A stretch of DNA of 64,000 nucleotides, from positions 62,001-126,000 of the forward strand of contig NZ_CABJCG010000003.1 of the NCBI RefSeq assembly GCF_902364025.1. Direction: 5' to 3'. The notes beneath the pieces were generated by a model that was given only the letters and a program-made list of their open reading frames with translations, was not told the DNA's origin and ran no database searches. Shown piece by piece: positions 9,675 to 17,575 of this stretch (positions are counted from its first letter, which is position 1; each line of letters begins with the position of its first letter). Source of the stretch: Enterocloster lavalensis. GTDB lineage: Bacteria; Bacillota; Clostridia; Lachnospirales; Lachnospiraceae. The position numbers and the translations under genes are program-made.

Positions 9675-10547
9675 CTAATCCTGGATCGCCCGCTCGTTGA
9701 ATAATCCCGTGGGCCTCAGAAAAAGGAACGCCAGCAGAATCACATAGGAAACCATGTCCTTCAACTCGCTGGTCCAGAAACCCGCCACCATGGTCTCCAC
9801 GATTCCCAGGAGCAGTCCGCCCACAATGGCGCCGTACATATTTCCGTATCCTCCGGACACTGCGGCCGCCGACCCCTTCTTGCCGATGGTAGCTCCCAGG
9901 GTGGTATATACGCCAAATATAGGACCGATCAGCATACCGCCCAGGGCCGCCAAGCCTGCGGCCAGCCCCCAGGTGATCCCCGTGGTCAAGGATACGTCGA
10001 TGCCGCAGGCCTCAGCCGCCGTAGGATCCATGGAGGCCGCCCGCATGGCGGTCCCCAATTTTGTCCCTGACATAAAGAAATGGAGTAAAATCATACAGCA
10101 GACCGCCACCAGAATGCACACCAAGGACTCCGTCTGAATCGAAATGGTCCCAAGCTTTATGATTTTAAAGGGGAAGATGGCCGGAAAGTACAGCGTCTTG
10201 GTGCCAAATCCAATCATGGTCCCGTTCTGTATAATATAAGAAATGGCAATGGTGGCCAGCACAATATAAATCGCCATGACCTTTTTGTTCAGAAGCCGCC
10301 GGATAATAAACTTTTCCACTCCCAGCCCGATAAAAAACGCGATCAACACAGACAGCAGCAGGGAGACAACAAACGGAAGGTGATAGCCGTTAAAAAACGT
10401 CACACCCAGAAACGCCCCCACTGTGAGCAGGTCTCCCTGTGCAAAGGTCATCAGTCCAGACGCTTTGTAAATCAGACTGTAACCCAGCGCGATCAGTCCA
10501 TACACGCTGCCTATCACCAAACCGGATATCAACAACTGCCAGAACAT
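9675..10547 (-). CDS. livH: Branched-chain amino acid-type ABC transporter permease LivH
   Basis: A 290-aa membrane protein with about eight hydrophobic segments. LivH landmarks are IALGYSLIYKASGLMTFAQG near residue 20 and the coupling-loop region GTAMRAASMDPTAAEACGID near 165. The glycine-rich stretch around 215-250 precedes the last helices. It starts 20 bases after the binding-protein gene and pairs with LivM to form the channel. Confidence 0.92.
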   Translation of the reverse strand: MFWQLLISGLVIGSVYGLIALGYSLIYKASGLMTFAQGDLLTVGAFLGVTFFNGYHLPFVVSLLLSVLIAFFIGLGVEKFIIRRLLNKKVMAIYIVLATIAISYIIQNGTMIGFGTKTLYFPAIFPFKIIKLGTISIQTESLVCILVAVCCMILLHFFMSGTKLGTAMRAASMDPTAAEACGIDVSLTTGITWGLAAGLAALGGMLIGPIFGVYTTLGATIGKKGSAAAVSGGYGNMYGAIVGGLLLGIVETMVAGFWTSELKDMVSYVILLAFLFLRPTGLFNERAIQD

Positions 10548-10566
10548 ATGCTACCCCCAGTCTATT

Positions 10567-11808
10567 TTACTTCGCCTGCCACGCCGCGTACGCGTCGCTC
10601 TCCATCCATTCCTTCAGCAGCACGTTTTTGCCGTCCACACGGATAAACTCCTTGAAATTATGCAGACCTTCCCCTGAGCCGTCCGTATAATCCAGCACGC
10701 CGCCCAGGCCCTGAAGCCCGGATATCTGATTCACAGCGTTTTTAACGGCCTCGTGTTCGTTGGTCCCGGCTTTTTCAGCCGCCTCCCGCAGCACGATTAA
10801 GCTGTCGTAAACCCGGTAAGCACAGTCTGTGGCCGGTATTGTGCCGAATTTTTCCTGGTACTTGGTCAAAAACTCCTTAATATTCGGATCATCGCACTCC
10901 TCAACGGATGCATAGGTCAGATAGGGGGCCGAGAAGGCCACATAATCCGCCGCTTCTCCTGCAACCTGCACTGCATCCGACGGAAGAGCCTCCTTATTCA
11001 GAATAATGCCCTCGAATCCGTACTGGCGAAGCTGTTTGATAAATACGCCATAGGTAGCGCCCACAGTGGACATGAACACCGCATCCGCGCCCGAATTCAT
11101 GATCTTGGTGATCTGGCCGGAAAAGTCGCTGTCTCCCTCATTGTAAGCCTCCTCCGTCACCACTGAAAGCCCGTTGGCCTCGCAGGTAGAGGCAAATGTC
11201 TTGGCGGTAGCGATAGCCGACTCGTCCTGCCCTCTGAAGATGGCAACATTGGTCACATTTAAGTCTTTGGCCAGATCCACGGTCAAAGGAGCCACAAAAT
11301 CAGAGTTCACGCAGGCTCTGAACACATAGTCCCAGCCCTGGTTCATATAGGTCGGAGAAAGGCCGGTTCCGAAGGTAATGATTTTGGCGTCGTTGAGCGC
11401 TCCGGCCGACGCCAGAATGCAGCTGGATACGCAGGAAGAAATGCATGCGTCTATTTTATCCACATTGATCAGCTTAGTGACAGCCTTCACTGCCTCCTCA
11501 GGGGATCCCTGGTCGTCGTAGACCACCACCTCCACCTTCGCTCCGTTGAGCCCGCCCCCGGAGTTGATCTCATCCACCACCATATTAAGCGCGTTCAGCG
11601 CCTCCTCCCCGTATATGGCGTTGGCTCCAGACATCACCTGATACATTCCAATTTTATAGGTGTCTCCCCCCGCCGACTCAGTCTGGATGTCAGCGGATGC
11701 CTCTTTGGCTGCCGCCGGCGTCTCCTCCGATTTGGCCCCGCAGGCCGCCAGACCCACAGTCATACATACCGTCAATACCAACGCTGCAAATTTTCTCATT
11801 TTTTTCAT
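10567..11808 (-). CDS. LIV-type ABC transporter substrate-binding lipoprotein
   Basis: A 413-aa protein with a lipoprotein signal peptide: basic MKKMRKF, a hydrophobic core and lipobox LAAC with the cysteine at about residue 23. A low-complexity linker follows, then a Peripla_BP_6 fold starting YKIGMYQVMSGANAIYG, with EALNALNMVVDEINSGGGLN and VVYDDQGSPEEAVKAV. It should sit on the outer face of the membrane and hand substrate to LivHM. Its ATG overlaps the stop of the upstream FucI-like gene by four bases, so both are one transcript. The ligand cannot be read from the sequence. Confidence 0.9.
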   Translation of the reverse strand: MKKMRKFAALVLTVCMTVGLAACGAKSEETPAAAKEASADIQTESAGGDTYKIGMYQVMSGANAIYGEEALNALNMVVDEINSGGGLNGAKVEVVVYDDQGSPEEAVKAVTKLINVDKIDACISSCVSSCILASAGALNDAKIITFGTGLSPTYMNQGWDYVFRACVNSDFVAPLTVDLAKDLNVTNVAIFRGQDESAIATAKTFASTCEANGLSVVTEEAYNEGDSDFSGQITKIMNSGADAVFMSTVGATYGVFIKQLRQYGFEGIILNKEALPSDAVQVAGEAADYVAFSAPYLTYASVEECDDPNIKEFLTKYQEKFGTIPATDCAYRVYDSLIVLREAAEKAGTNEHEAVKNAVNQISGLQGLGGVLDYTDGSGEGLHNFKEFIRVDGKNVLLKEWMESDAYAAWQAK

Positions 11809-13253
11809 TTGAACACCTCCACATCAAAACCCACGATTTCTCCCAGTTCTCTGATCTGTTCCGTGTAATCTCCATATACCACTGCCAGGTGATGCCCGTA
11901 GGATCCCTTAGCCAGAGCCTGACGGAATTCCCGGGCTCCGCCCTCCACCCGGTAAAATACAGCGGGGCTGCAATAGACTTCGCGGATCTCACATCCCAGA
12001 ATCTCCGCCCGGGCCACGATCATCCGGTCCCCCCCGCGATTGAAACGGCCCAATGTAACCATCTTATTCTCATGATCCGCCATATCCACCTGAATCTTAG
12101 AGCCCCATCCCTCATAGGTGAAGTGCCCAAGCTGATACGGCATATCCGGCTGGTCAAAGCCGTCCATCTTTCGCCCCGGAACCGCGTGGTGGATTTCCAG
12201 CACATCCTCGTCGAATACCTGATTGGGAGCGGTGAGCAGCTTGGGCATCCCCAACTGTTCCAGGGTTTTGGTCCCCTTCAGCACCAGAACCGGATTTCCC
12301 ATGAAAATCGATTTTTCAGATAGATACATCATCACGGTCATGGCCAGCCAGACGTTGATATCCTCCTCACAGGCCGAGGGGATCCGTTCATCCTTGTTCA
12401 TGCTGTGCGTCATACAGGGAACGCATTTGTTGCGCATGGGATACCGGGAGGCGCACAGCTCCTTGCAGGAGGTAGTAAAGGCGTTGCAGCCAAACTGTTC
12501 CATCAGTACGCGGACAGCGTGAAAATATTTCAGATCCTGACACACCCATTCCTTCTTGATATTGCAGTTCATGGCCCCACCGATCACCTGGTCGGCCTCG
12601 TCCTCAATCTCCGGGGTGATTTCCATCTTGTCCATCACATCGAACACATTTCGGAAGGTCATGCGGTTGTTACGGATTCCGTATTTCTGCCATAACCCCA
12701 GCAGATCGCAGCAACTGGTGTTCACGCTGGCAGGCACTTCCTCCGTGGCTGAGAGAATCAACAGCTTGGTATTTGCCATGGCCTTTTTCACCTGCAAATA
12801 TTTTAAGAGCCGGTTGTACTCTTCATAGTCGTGGGCCATATAGGCTTCCAGGCCGATATCTCGATAAAATCCCACCAGATCGATAGGCGTAGGGCCCAGA
12901 TTGATCATGGATACCGCCTTTTTATACCGCTCGATGCCTGGCACGCGGTAGGTGATCAGGTAGAGATCCACCTCATGGGCGTCCTGGTCCAGCTTGGCAA
13001 ATTCCTGCTCGCTGACCACAAAGGTCTCGTCGAATTCCAGATACACGGGTTCCATAATGTTGGCGTAATTCCCGATATGATCCCGCAGTTCCTTTTCCCA
13101 AACCTTGAACTGTTCCTTTCCCACCCGGATTTCATAGCGCGGGTCCAGCTCTTCTTTCAGTCCCACTCTGCACGGTCCCTCCCAGATATCGGAGTGCACC
13201 ATGTTGCTGAACACCGGCTTTAAATTCACCTTCACATCCATTGCATACTTCAT
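11805..13253 (-). CDS. L-fucose/L-arabinose isomerase-fold protein (divergent FucI-like)
   Basis: A 482-aa protein. The C-terminal half carries the FucI/AraA-like pattern: GCNAFTTSCKELCASR, then VPCMTHSMNKDERIPSACEE and DINVWLAMTVMMYLSEKSIF, with a late HHAVPGRKM segment and HFTYEGWGSKIQVDMA. Enzymes of this fold interconvert aldoses and ketoses with a bound metal; the glutamate of ACEED is the kind of residue used as ligand. It is far from classical fucose isomerases and is the first gene of an operon with a LIV-type transporter and a LarA-like protein, so it may act on an unusual sugar or sugar acid (inference). AAAGGAG lies nine bases upstream of the ATG. Confidence 0.65.
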   Translation of the reverse strand: MKYAMDVKVNLKPVFSNMVHSDIWEGPCRVGLKEELDPRYEIRVGKEQFKVWEKELRDHIGNYANIMEPVYLEFDETFVVSEQEFAKLDQDAHEVDLYLITYRVPGIERYKKAVSMINLGPTPIDLVGFYRDIGLEAYMAHDYEEYNRLLKYLQVKKAMANTKLLILSATEEVPASVNTSCCDLLGLWQKYGIRNNRMTFRNVFDVMDKMEITPEIEDEADQVIGGAMNCNIKKEWVCQDLKYFHAVRVLMEQFGCNAFTTSCKELCASRYPMRNKCVPCMTHSMNKDERIPSACEEDINVWLAMTVMMYLSEKSIFMGNPVLVLKGTKTLEQLGMPKLLTAPNQVFDEDVLEIHHAVPGRKMDGFDQPDMPYQLGHFTYEGWGSKIQVDMADHENKMVTLGRFNRGGDRMIVARAEILGCEIREVYCSPAVFYRVEGGAREFRQALAKGSYGHHLAVVYGDYTEQIRELGEIVGFDVEVFK

Positions 13254-13285
13254 AATCCTCTTCTCCTTTAAAATATATTGTTATA

Positions 13286-13297
13286 GTAAGCGCTTAC
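13286..13297. promoter_or_regulatory. cre-like palindrome GTAAGCGCTTAC
   Basis: A perfect 12-bp palindrome between the sufE stop and the FucI-like start, with TATAAC just downstream on the minus strand as a possible -10. It matches the core of CcpA or other LacI-family operators, so carbon control of the FucI/LIV operon is likely. Confidence 0.6.
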
Positions 13298-13298
13298 G

Positions 13299-13703
13299 TT
13301 ATCTCACCTCAGCGGCCATCTCCATGGCCTCACAGAGCTTTTTCAATCCATTCTGTTTGATATCCGGATTGATTATGCGGTCTTCAATGGCCTCCACCAA
13401 CTTCATGGGGCCACCCTTCGCACAGATTTCTTCCGTATCCTCCTCATATATTTCTTTCAAAATTGCAATCACCCCACAAACCAACAGTGAATCGCTCCGC
13501 GCCCGTATCTTCAGCTTTCCTTCCCTGCGATAGACATTCAGATAGAAATTCACCTTACAGCCCGGGATTTTATATTCCTCCAGACAAATAGCGGCATCCT
13601 CCTTTAATTTCATTCCCTGCTCCAACAGGATATCGTACTGTTCCAGCAGATCTGCCTGATGGAACCGCTCACACCATTGATATAATAACTGTAATGATGC
13701 CAT
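13299..13703 (-). CDS. sufE: SufE-family sulfur acceptor
   Basis: A 134-aa protein matching the SufE/CsdE core: IPGCKVNFYLNVYRREGKLK, where the cysteine (about residue 49) is the expected persulfide acceptor, followed by IRARSDSLLVCGVIAILKEI. SufE accepts sulfur from SufS and boosts its activity. The gene starts three bases after the sufS stop. No sufBCD genes are in the window, so this pair may serve another sulfur pathway, as CsdA/CsdE do. Confidence 0.85.
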   Translation of the reverse strand: MASLQLLYQWCERFHQADLLEQYDILLEQGMKLKEDAAICLEEYKIPGCKVNFYLNVYRREGKLKIRARSDSLLVCGVIAILKEIYEEDTEEICAKGGPMKLVEAIEDRIINPDIKQNGLKKLCEAMEMAAEVR

Positions 13704-13706
13704 ATC

Positions 13707-14942
13707 TCACCTCGCCGCCGTATCGTGGTAAATTCTCTGTTCGTCCGCCAGCCTGCGGATGGAAGCCAGTGTATCCACGACTTGGTCGATTTCCCCGATT
13801 GTATTGTAAAAAGCCATGGACAGCCTGCAGGTGCTGTCCGCTCCCAGCCTCCGCAGATAGGGATAGGCGCAATGCTTGCCCGTACGGATGGCAATATTGT
13901 TGGCTGCCAGCATTACCCCGATATCGTAGGGTGAGCAGAATTCCGGGACAAAGGACAAAATGGTGCTGTTCTTTACCTCCCCCAACACGCGGTAGCCGTC
14001 AAGCTGCTTCACCCGCTCCAACAGGTATGCTCCCAGAGAGTTTTCATATTCCTTTATATCATCCAGTCCTGAGGCCAGAAGATACTTCACCGCTGCCTCC
14101 AGGCCCAGAATATCCGCCACATTTACCGTTCCAGCCTCCCACTTGTAAGGGGCGGCCTTGTATGTATTTTCAGTATCCCCCACCGTTTCCACCATGTCCC
14201 CTCCGTACATGAACGGCGGAAGCTGTTCCAAAAGCCGGGCCTTTCCGTAAAGCACACCCGTCCCCATAGGACCGTAGGCCTTGTGCCCGGAAAATGCCAA
14301 GAAATCACAGTCCAAAGCTTTCACATCCATTTTCCGGTGCTGAACCGCCTGGGTGGCATCCAACAGGACCATTGCACCGGCACTCTTGGCGATTTGAATG
14401 ATCTCTTCCAGCGGTGGGGCCTGTCCGGTCACATTGGAGGCCATGGTAATTGCCACCAGCTTCGTATGTCCGTCCACCTTCTGCCGGAAATCTTCCAGAT
14501 CCAATCTGCCTGCTCCGTCCGCCCGCGCCACCCTGAATTCCGCCTCTGAGAGCCGGCAGGCATGCTGCCAGGTCAGATAATTAGAATGGTGTTCCAACTC
14601 CGTCACCACCACATTGTCCCGGCCATTCAGCATCCCCTCCGCCATCACATAGGACAGCAGGTTGAAGGACTCCGTGGCCCCTTTGGTGAAAATAATCTCC
14701 GCCGGATCGGCCGCACCGATCAGTCCGGCTACGGTTCTCCTGGCCTCATCGTATTTTTCAGAGGCGAGGATGCTCAGCAGATAACAGCTCCGGTGGATGT
14801 TGGAATTTTCACTTGTATAGTATTCAGTAATCCGGTCGATCACCGCCCGTGGCTTCTGAGTGGTCGCCCCATTGTCCATATAGATCAGTTTTTTGCGGTT
14901 CAGCACCGGAAAATCCTGCCTGATCCTCTCAACATCCAACAT
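13707..14942 (-). CDS. sufS: SufS/CsdA-type cysteine desulfurase
   Basis: A 411-aa class V aminotransferase-fold enzyme. The PLP lysine is K221 in FSGHKAYGPMGTG, the PLP aspartate lies in VLLDATQAVQH and the active-site cysteine is C358 in RTGKHCAYPYLRR, in the short-loop context of group II enzymes. Length fits SufS/CsdA. It would move cysteine sulfur as persulfide to the SufE protein encoded next. The downstream gene starts three bases after its stop and the upstream small gene ends three bases before its ATG, so all three are one unit. Confidence 0.9.
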   Translation of the reverse strand: MLDVERIRQDFPVLNRKKLIYMDNGATTQKPRAVIDRITEYYTSENSNIHRSCYLLSILASEKYDEARRTVAGLIGAADPAEIIFTKGATESFNLLSYVMAEGMLNGRDNVVVTELEHHSNYLTWQHACRLSEAEFRVARADGAGRLDLEDFRQKVDGHTKLVAITMASNVTGQAPPLEEIIQIAKSAGAMVLLDATQAVQHRKMDVKALDCDFLAFSGHKAYGPMGTGVLYGKARLLEQLPPFMYGGDMVETVGDTENTYKAAPYKWEAGTVNVADILGLEAAVKYLLASGLDDIKEYENSLGAYLLERVKQLDGYRVLGEVKNSTILSFVPEFCSPYDIGVMLAANNIAIRTGKHCAYPYLRRLGADSTCRLSMAFYNTIGEIDQVVDTLASIRRLADEQRIYHDTAAR

Positions 14943-14945
14943 CGC

Positions 14946-15362
14946 TTACTCCTTTTTAATCAGTGCCCGGAACACCAGACCCGAAAAAGTCTTAAGATCC
15001 TCTGTCGCCGTCACCTCGTCGTCTTCCAGCCGGATATCCAGCTTCTGCTCCACATACATTACAAACAGCACCTTCATCTGCGTCACCAAGCTGGTCTGAT
15101 GGCAATCGTACTGGTGGATCCGCTTCTCCAGCACCGCTTCCGGAAGCCCTTGCTCCGACAGATCCCGCCGCTTGATGCTGATCACGGCCAGCCTTCTGAA
15201 ATCGTCTTCTGTTTCCCCGGGAATTCCAAACCGTAGGTTGATACAGGCCCTGAGCTTCTCATAGACCATCTCCTCCGTCCGTCTTATGCCCACAGGCCTC
15301 CGAATCATTTCCAGATACGCATCCGCTTGTTTTATATTAATCTTCCGTATATCTTCGCCCAT
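14946..15362 (-). CDS. Unknown protein of the sufSE unit, acyl-carrier-like C-terminus possible
   Basis: A 138-aa protein I do not recognise with certainty. Residues about 90-135 can be laid over the second half of an acyl carrier protein: TSLVTQMKVLFVMYVEQKLD then IRLEDDEVTATEDLKTFSGL, resembling the DSL-helix, the acidic helix II and the final loop. The usual Asp-Ser-Leu is Thr-Ser-Leu here, so phosphopantetheine attachment is uncertain. The N-terminal ~85 residues are basic and match nothing I know. It is the first gene of a tight unit with sufS and sufE, so a sulfur-carrying or carrier-bound role is plausible (inference). Confidence 0.6.
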   Translation of the reverse strand: MGEDIRKINIKQADAYLEMIRRPVGIRRTEEMVYEKLRACINLRFGIPGETEDDFRRLAVISIKRRDLSEQGLPEAVLEKRIHQYDCHQTSLVTQMKVLFVMYVEQKLDIRLEDDEVTATEDLKTFSGLVFRALIKKE

Positions 15363-15381
15363 AAGCTGCTGCCTTTCTTTG

Positions 15382-15400
15382 TGTCATATGACAGATTATA
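15382..15400 (-). promoter_or_regulatory. -10 element TATAAT with adjacent palindrome TGTCATATGACA
   Basis: On the minus strand a consensus -10 (15395-15400) is followed at once by the perfect 12-bp palindrome TGTCATATGACA (15382-15393), 20 bases before the first codon of the sufSE unit. No good -35 is visible, so the promoter may need an activator; the divergent AraC protein is a candidate. Confidence 0.5.
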
Positions 15401-15530
15401 GGGCATCTTGGGTATATTTTTTTGCGTTTTTGTTTTAATATTGTGCTTTTTTTCATTTTCATATATACTAATATCGTAAACTTCGAAATAAATATGACTT
15501 TTTTTACATAATTCCAGGAAGGGGACATAA

Positions 15531-16397
15531 ATGGACAGGCAAAAGTACACAGAATTCTTCGACGAGGATTTTTTTATTAAACATAAGATCACTGCATTGC
15601 CGGAAAAGACGCATTTTCATATCCACAGCCAGTTAGAAATCATTTTTACTCTATGCGACACCATGAAGCTACGCCTGGAAAATAAGTCCTGCTCCATACC
15701 TGCAAATTGTTTTGTACTCATAAATAATTCCGATTTTCACCACCTCTACATGGAGAGGGCTGGAATATGCGACCGCTTTGTCCTGTACTTTTCACCGCGC
15801 TATATATCTTCCTTTTACTCCGTCAACACCAACCTGCTGGAATGCTTCTACTACCGCGATTTTGACAATCCATACGTTCTCCCGGTAAAAGACGAGGAGC
15901 TGGATACTTGCCTCACCCTCTTAAACTCCATTGAGCATTACCATGCCCAAAATCCCTCTTCCGTATATGGCTGCGAACTTTATGAGAAATCCCAGTTCTG
16001 CCAGCTTCTGCTGCTGATCAATCGCACCTACCGGGAATATCACCATATAAAGGATCACGATTTTGAAAACTACAGCCTTTTTTATGAGCTGACCCGCTAC
16101 ATCCACCAGAATTACATGACAGAGATCCGCACAGATCAGATGGCTCGGCAGTTCGCCGTCAACCGTACGCAGCTCTACAAAATTTTCAATGAGATCAGCG
16201 GTGTCACACCCAACGAATACATCATCAACTACCGCATCAGCCAGGCCAAGAACCTGCTGCTGCAAAACTATTCCGTAGAAGAGGCCTGCAATATGTGCGG
16301 TTACAATAACCTGTCCCATTTCAGCAGAATTTTCAAACAAAAGGTGGGAATGTCCCCTAAGAAATATCAGTTGAATAGCCAGCAGTCCACCCTCTAA
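15531..16397 (+). CDS. AraC-family transcriptional regulator
   Basis: A 288-aa protein with an N-terminal cupin-like sensor (HFHIHSQLEIIFTLCDTMKL near residue 25) and two C-terminal helix-turn-helix units (about 190-282): RTDQMARQFAVNRTQLYKIF and VEEACNMCGYNNLSHFSRIF, ending KQKVGMSPKKYQ. GGAAGGGG lies seven bases before the ATG. It is divergent from the sufSE unit and may regulate it through the palindrome in the shared intergenic region. Confidence 0.9.
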   Translation: MDRQKYTEFFDEDFFIKHKITALPEKTHFHIHSQLEIIFTLCDTMKLRLENKSCSIPANCFVLINNSDFHHLYMERAGICDRFVLYFSPRYISSFYSVNTNLLECFYYRDFDNPYVLPVKDEELDTCLTLLNSIEHYHAQNPSSVYGCELYEKSQFCQLLLLINRTYREYHHIKDHDFENYSLFYELTRYIHQNYMTEIRTDQMARQFAVNRTQLYKIFNEISGVTPNEYIINYRISQAKNLLLQNYSVEEACNMCGYNNLSHFSRIFKQKVGMSPKKYQLNSQQSTL

Positions 16398-16423
16398 TCC
16401 GGCTCTCAACATCTCCAAATACA

Positions 16424-16459
16424 AAAAAGTGCGTCTCCCCCTCGGAAAACGCACTTTTT
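16424..16459. terminator. Bidirectional rho-independent terminator
   Basis: AAAAAGTGCGT pairs with ACGCACTTTTT around a 14-base loop. It serves the AraC gene on the plus strand and the TIGR04076/kinase unit on the minus strand. Confidence 0.88.
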
Positions 16460-16483
16460 ATGTACCCGCGGTTCACCCGCTCT

Positions 16484-16747
16484 CTACTCCTCCACCACCT
16501 CTACCTTAAACACATTGATCGTCTCCACGTCCGGGCAGCAGAACACCGCCGTCCCCTCCGGCTGCCCCGGAATCCGCCCGCCATACCGCAGAATGTCAAT
16601 ATATGGAAATGCCACGTGCATGACCATGGGACAGACCTGCCCCCGCTCCGTGTCGAAGTCGAAGGATTCCCCCACCTTATGCCCCCTGTGGCATCCCTTG
16701 GGCCCCAGCCGATCCACCACCGTCAACCGGATTTTCGGTCTGCTCAT
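16484..16747 (-). CDS. TIGR04076 family protein
   Basis: An 87-aa protein with the features of the small TIGR04076 family: an N-terminal strand KIRLTVVDR, two early and late cysteines, and the pattern GESFDFDTERGQVCP followed by PYIDILRYGG and a C-terminal CCPDVETINVFKV. The function of the family is not known. Its start overlaps the end of the pyridoxamine kinase gene by four bases, so the two are co-translated. Confidence 0.75.
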   Translation of the reverse strand: MSRPKIRLTVVDRLGPKGCHRGHKVGESFDFDTERGQVCPMVMHVAFPYIDILRYGGRIPGQPEGTAVFCCPDVETINVFKVEVVEE

Positions 16748-17568
16748 GAGTCGATCACCTCCAGACAGGCTTCCACCAAAATCCCCTTGTACTTGTCCTC
16801 GTTCCCCAGATTCAGCTCAATCATCCGCCTCACGACGGTCATGGCCTTTCTCACGCTCTCCTCCATATCCTTCCCCTTTAAAATCTGCCCCAGCATCACA
16901 GCGGAGAAAATGTCCCCGGTGCCCGGAAATCTTACCGGCAGGCAGTCAAATGGCAGCCCGAAATACCGGTCAAGCGCCGCGTCGTAGCAGTAAACCTGGT
17001 CCACGCCCTGAAGCCTCACGCTGGTCACCGCCACGGACTTGGCGCCAATCCCCCGCAGCTTCCCGATCAGCCGCCGGATATCCCCCTCCTCCGGCGACTC
17101 CAGGTAAGGTTCTCCGGCCAGCAGAGCGGCCTCCGTGTAGTTGGGCACCGCGTAGTCCGCGCAGGACACCAGCTTTCGCATATTCTTCACCGTCTCCATG
17201 CTCATGCCGTTGTACAGCTTCCCGTCGTCTCCCATAATGGGGTCGCAGAAGATCAGCACGCCCCGCTCCGCCTGCCGCAGGCAGTAGTCCGTCACCAGCT
17301 GCGCCTGAACGTCGCTCACGATAAATCCCGTGGAAACCGCATCAAAGCGGAATCCCAGCTCCTCCCAGACCTTCAGCGTGTGTTCCATATACCCCGTGGT
17401 ATCCAGAATCTCGAACTTCCCGTAATCCAGCGTGTTGCTCACCAGCGCCGTGGGCAGGTTGCAGACATTGAGACCCATGTGGGACATCACCGGAATCATG
17501 GCCGCCAGAGCCACCTTGCCGTATCCCGCCATATCATTGATCAGTAAAACCGGATGCTCCATGTTCAT
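16744..17568 (-). CDS. pdxY: Pyridoxamine/pyridoxal kinase (PfkB-like ribokinase fold)
   Basis: A 274-aa kinase of the PdxK/PdxY type. It starts with the substrate strand VLLINDMAGYGKVAL, has the middle motif VLIFCDPIMGDDGKLYNG near residue 125 and the anion-hole/catalytic motif LPVRFPGTGDIFSAVMLGQI near 225, where the aspartate of GTGD is the catalytic base of the fold. It should phosphorylate pyridoxamine or pyridoxal at the 5' position for PLP salvage. The gene abuts the MATE gene upstream (seven-base gap) and overlaps the TIGR04076 gene downstream. Confidence 0.85.
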   Translation of the reverse strand: MNMEHPVLLINDMAGYGKVALAAMIPVMSHMGLNVCNLPTALVSNTLDYGKFEILDTTGYMEHTLKVWEELGFRFDAVSTGFIVSDVQAQLVTDYCLRQAERGVLIFCDPIMGDDGKLYNGMSMETVKNMRKLVSCADYAVPNYTEAALLAGEPYLESPEEGDIRRLIGKLRGIGAKSVAVTSVRLQGVDQVYCYDAALDRYFGLPFDCLPVRFPGTGDIFSAVMLGQILKGKDMEESVRKAMTVVRRMIELNLGNEDKYKGILVEACLEVIDS

Positions 17569-17575
17569 TTCCTCC

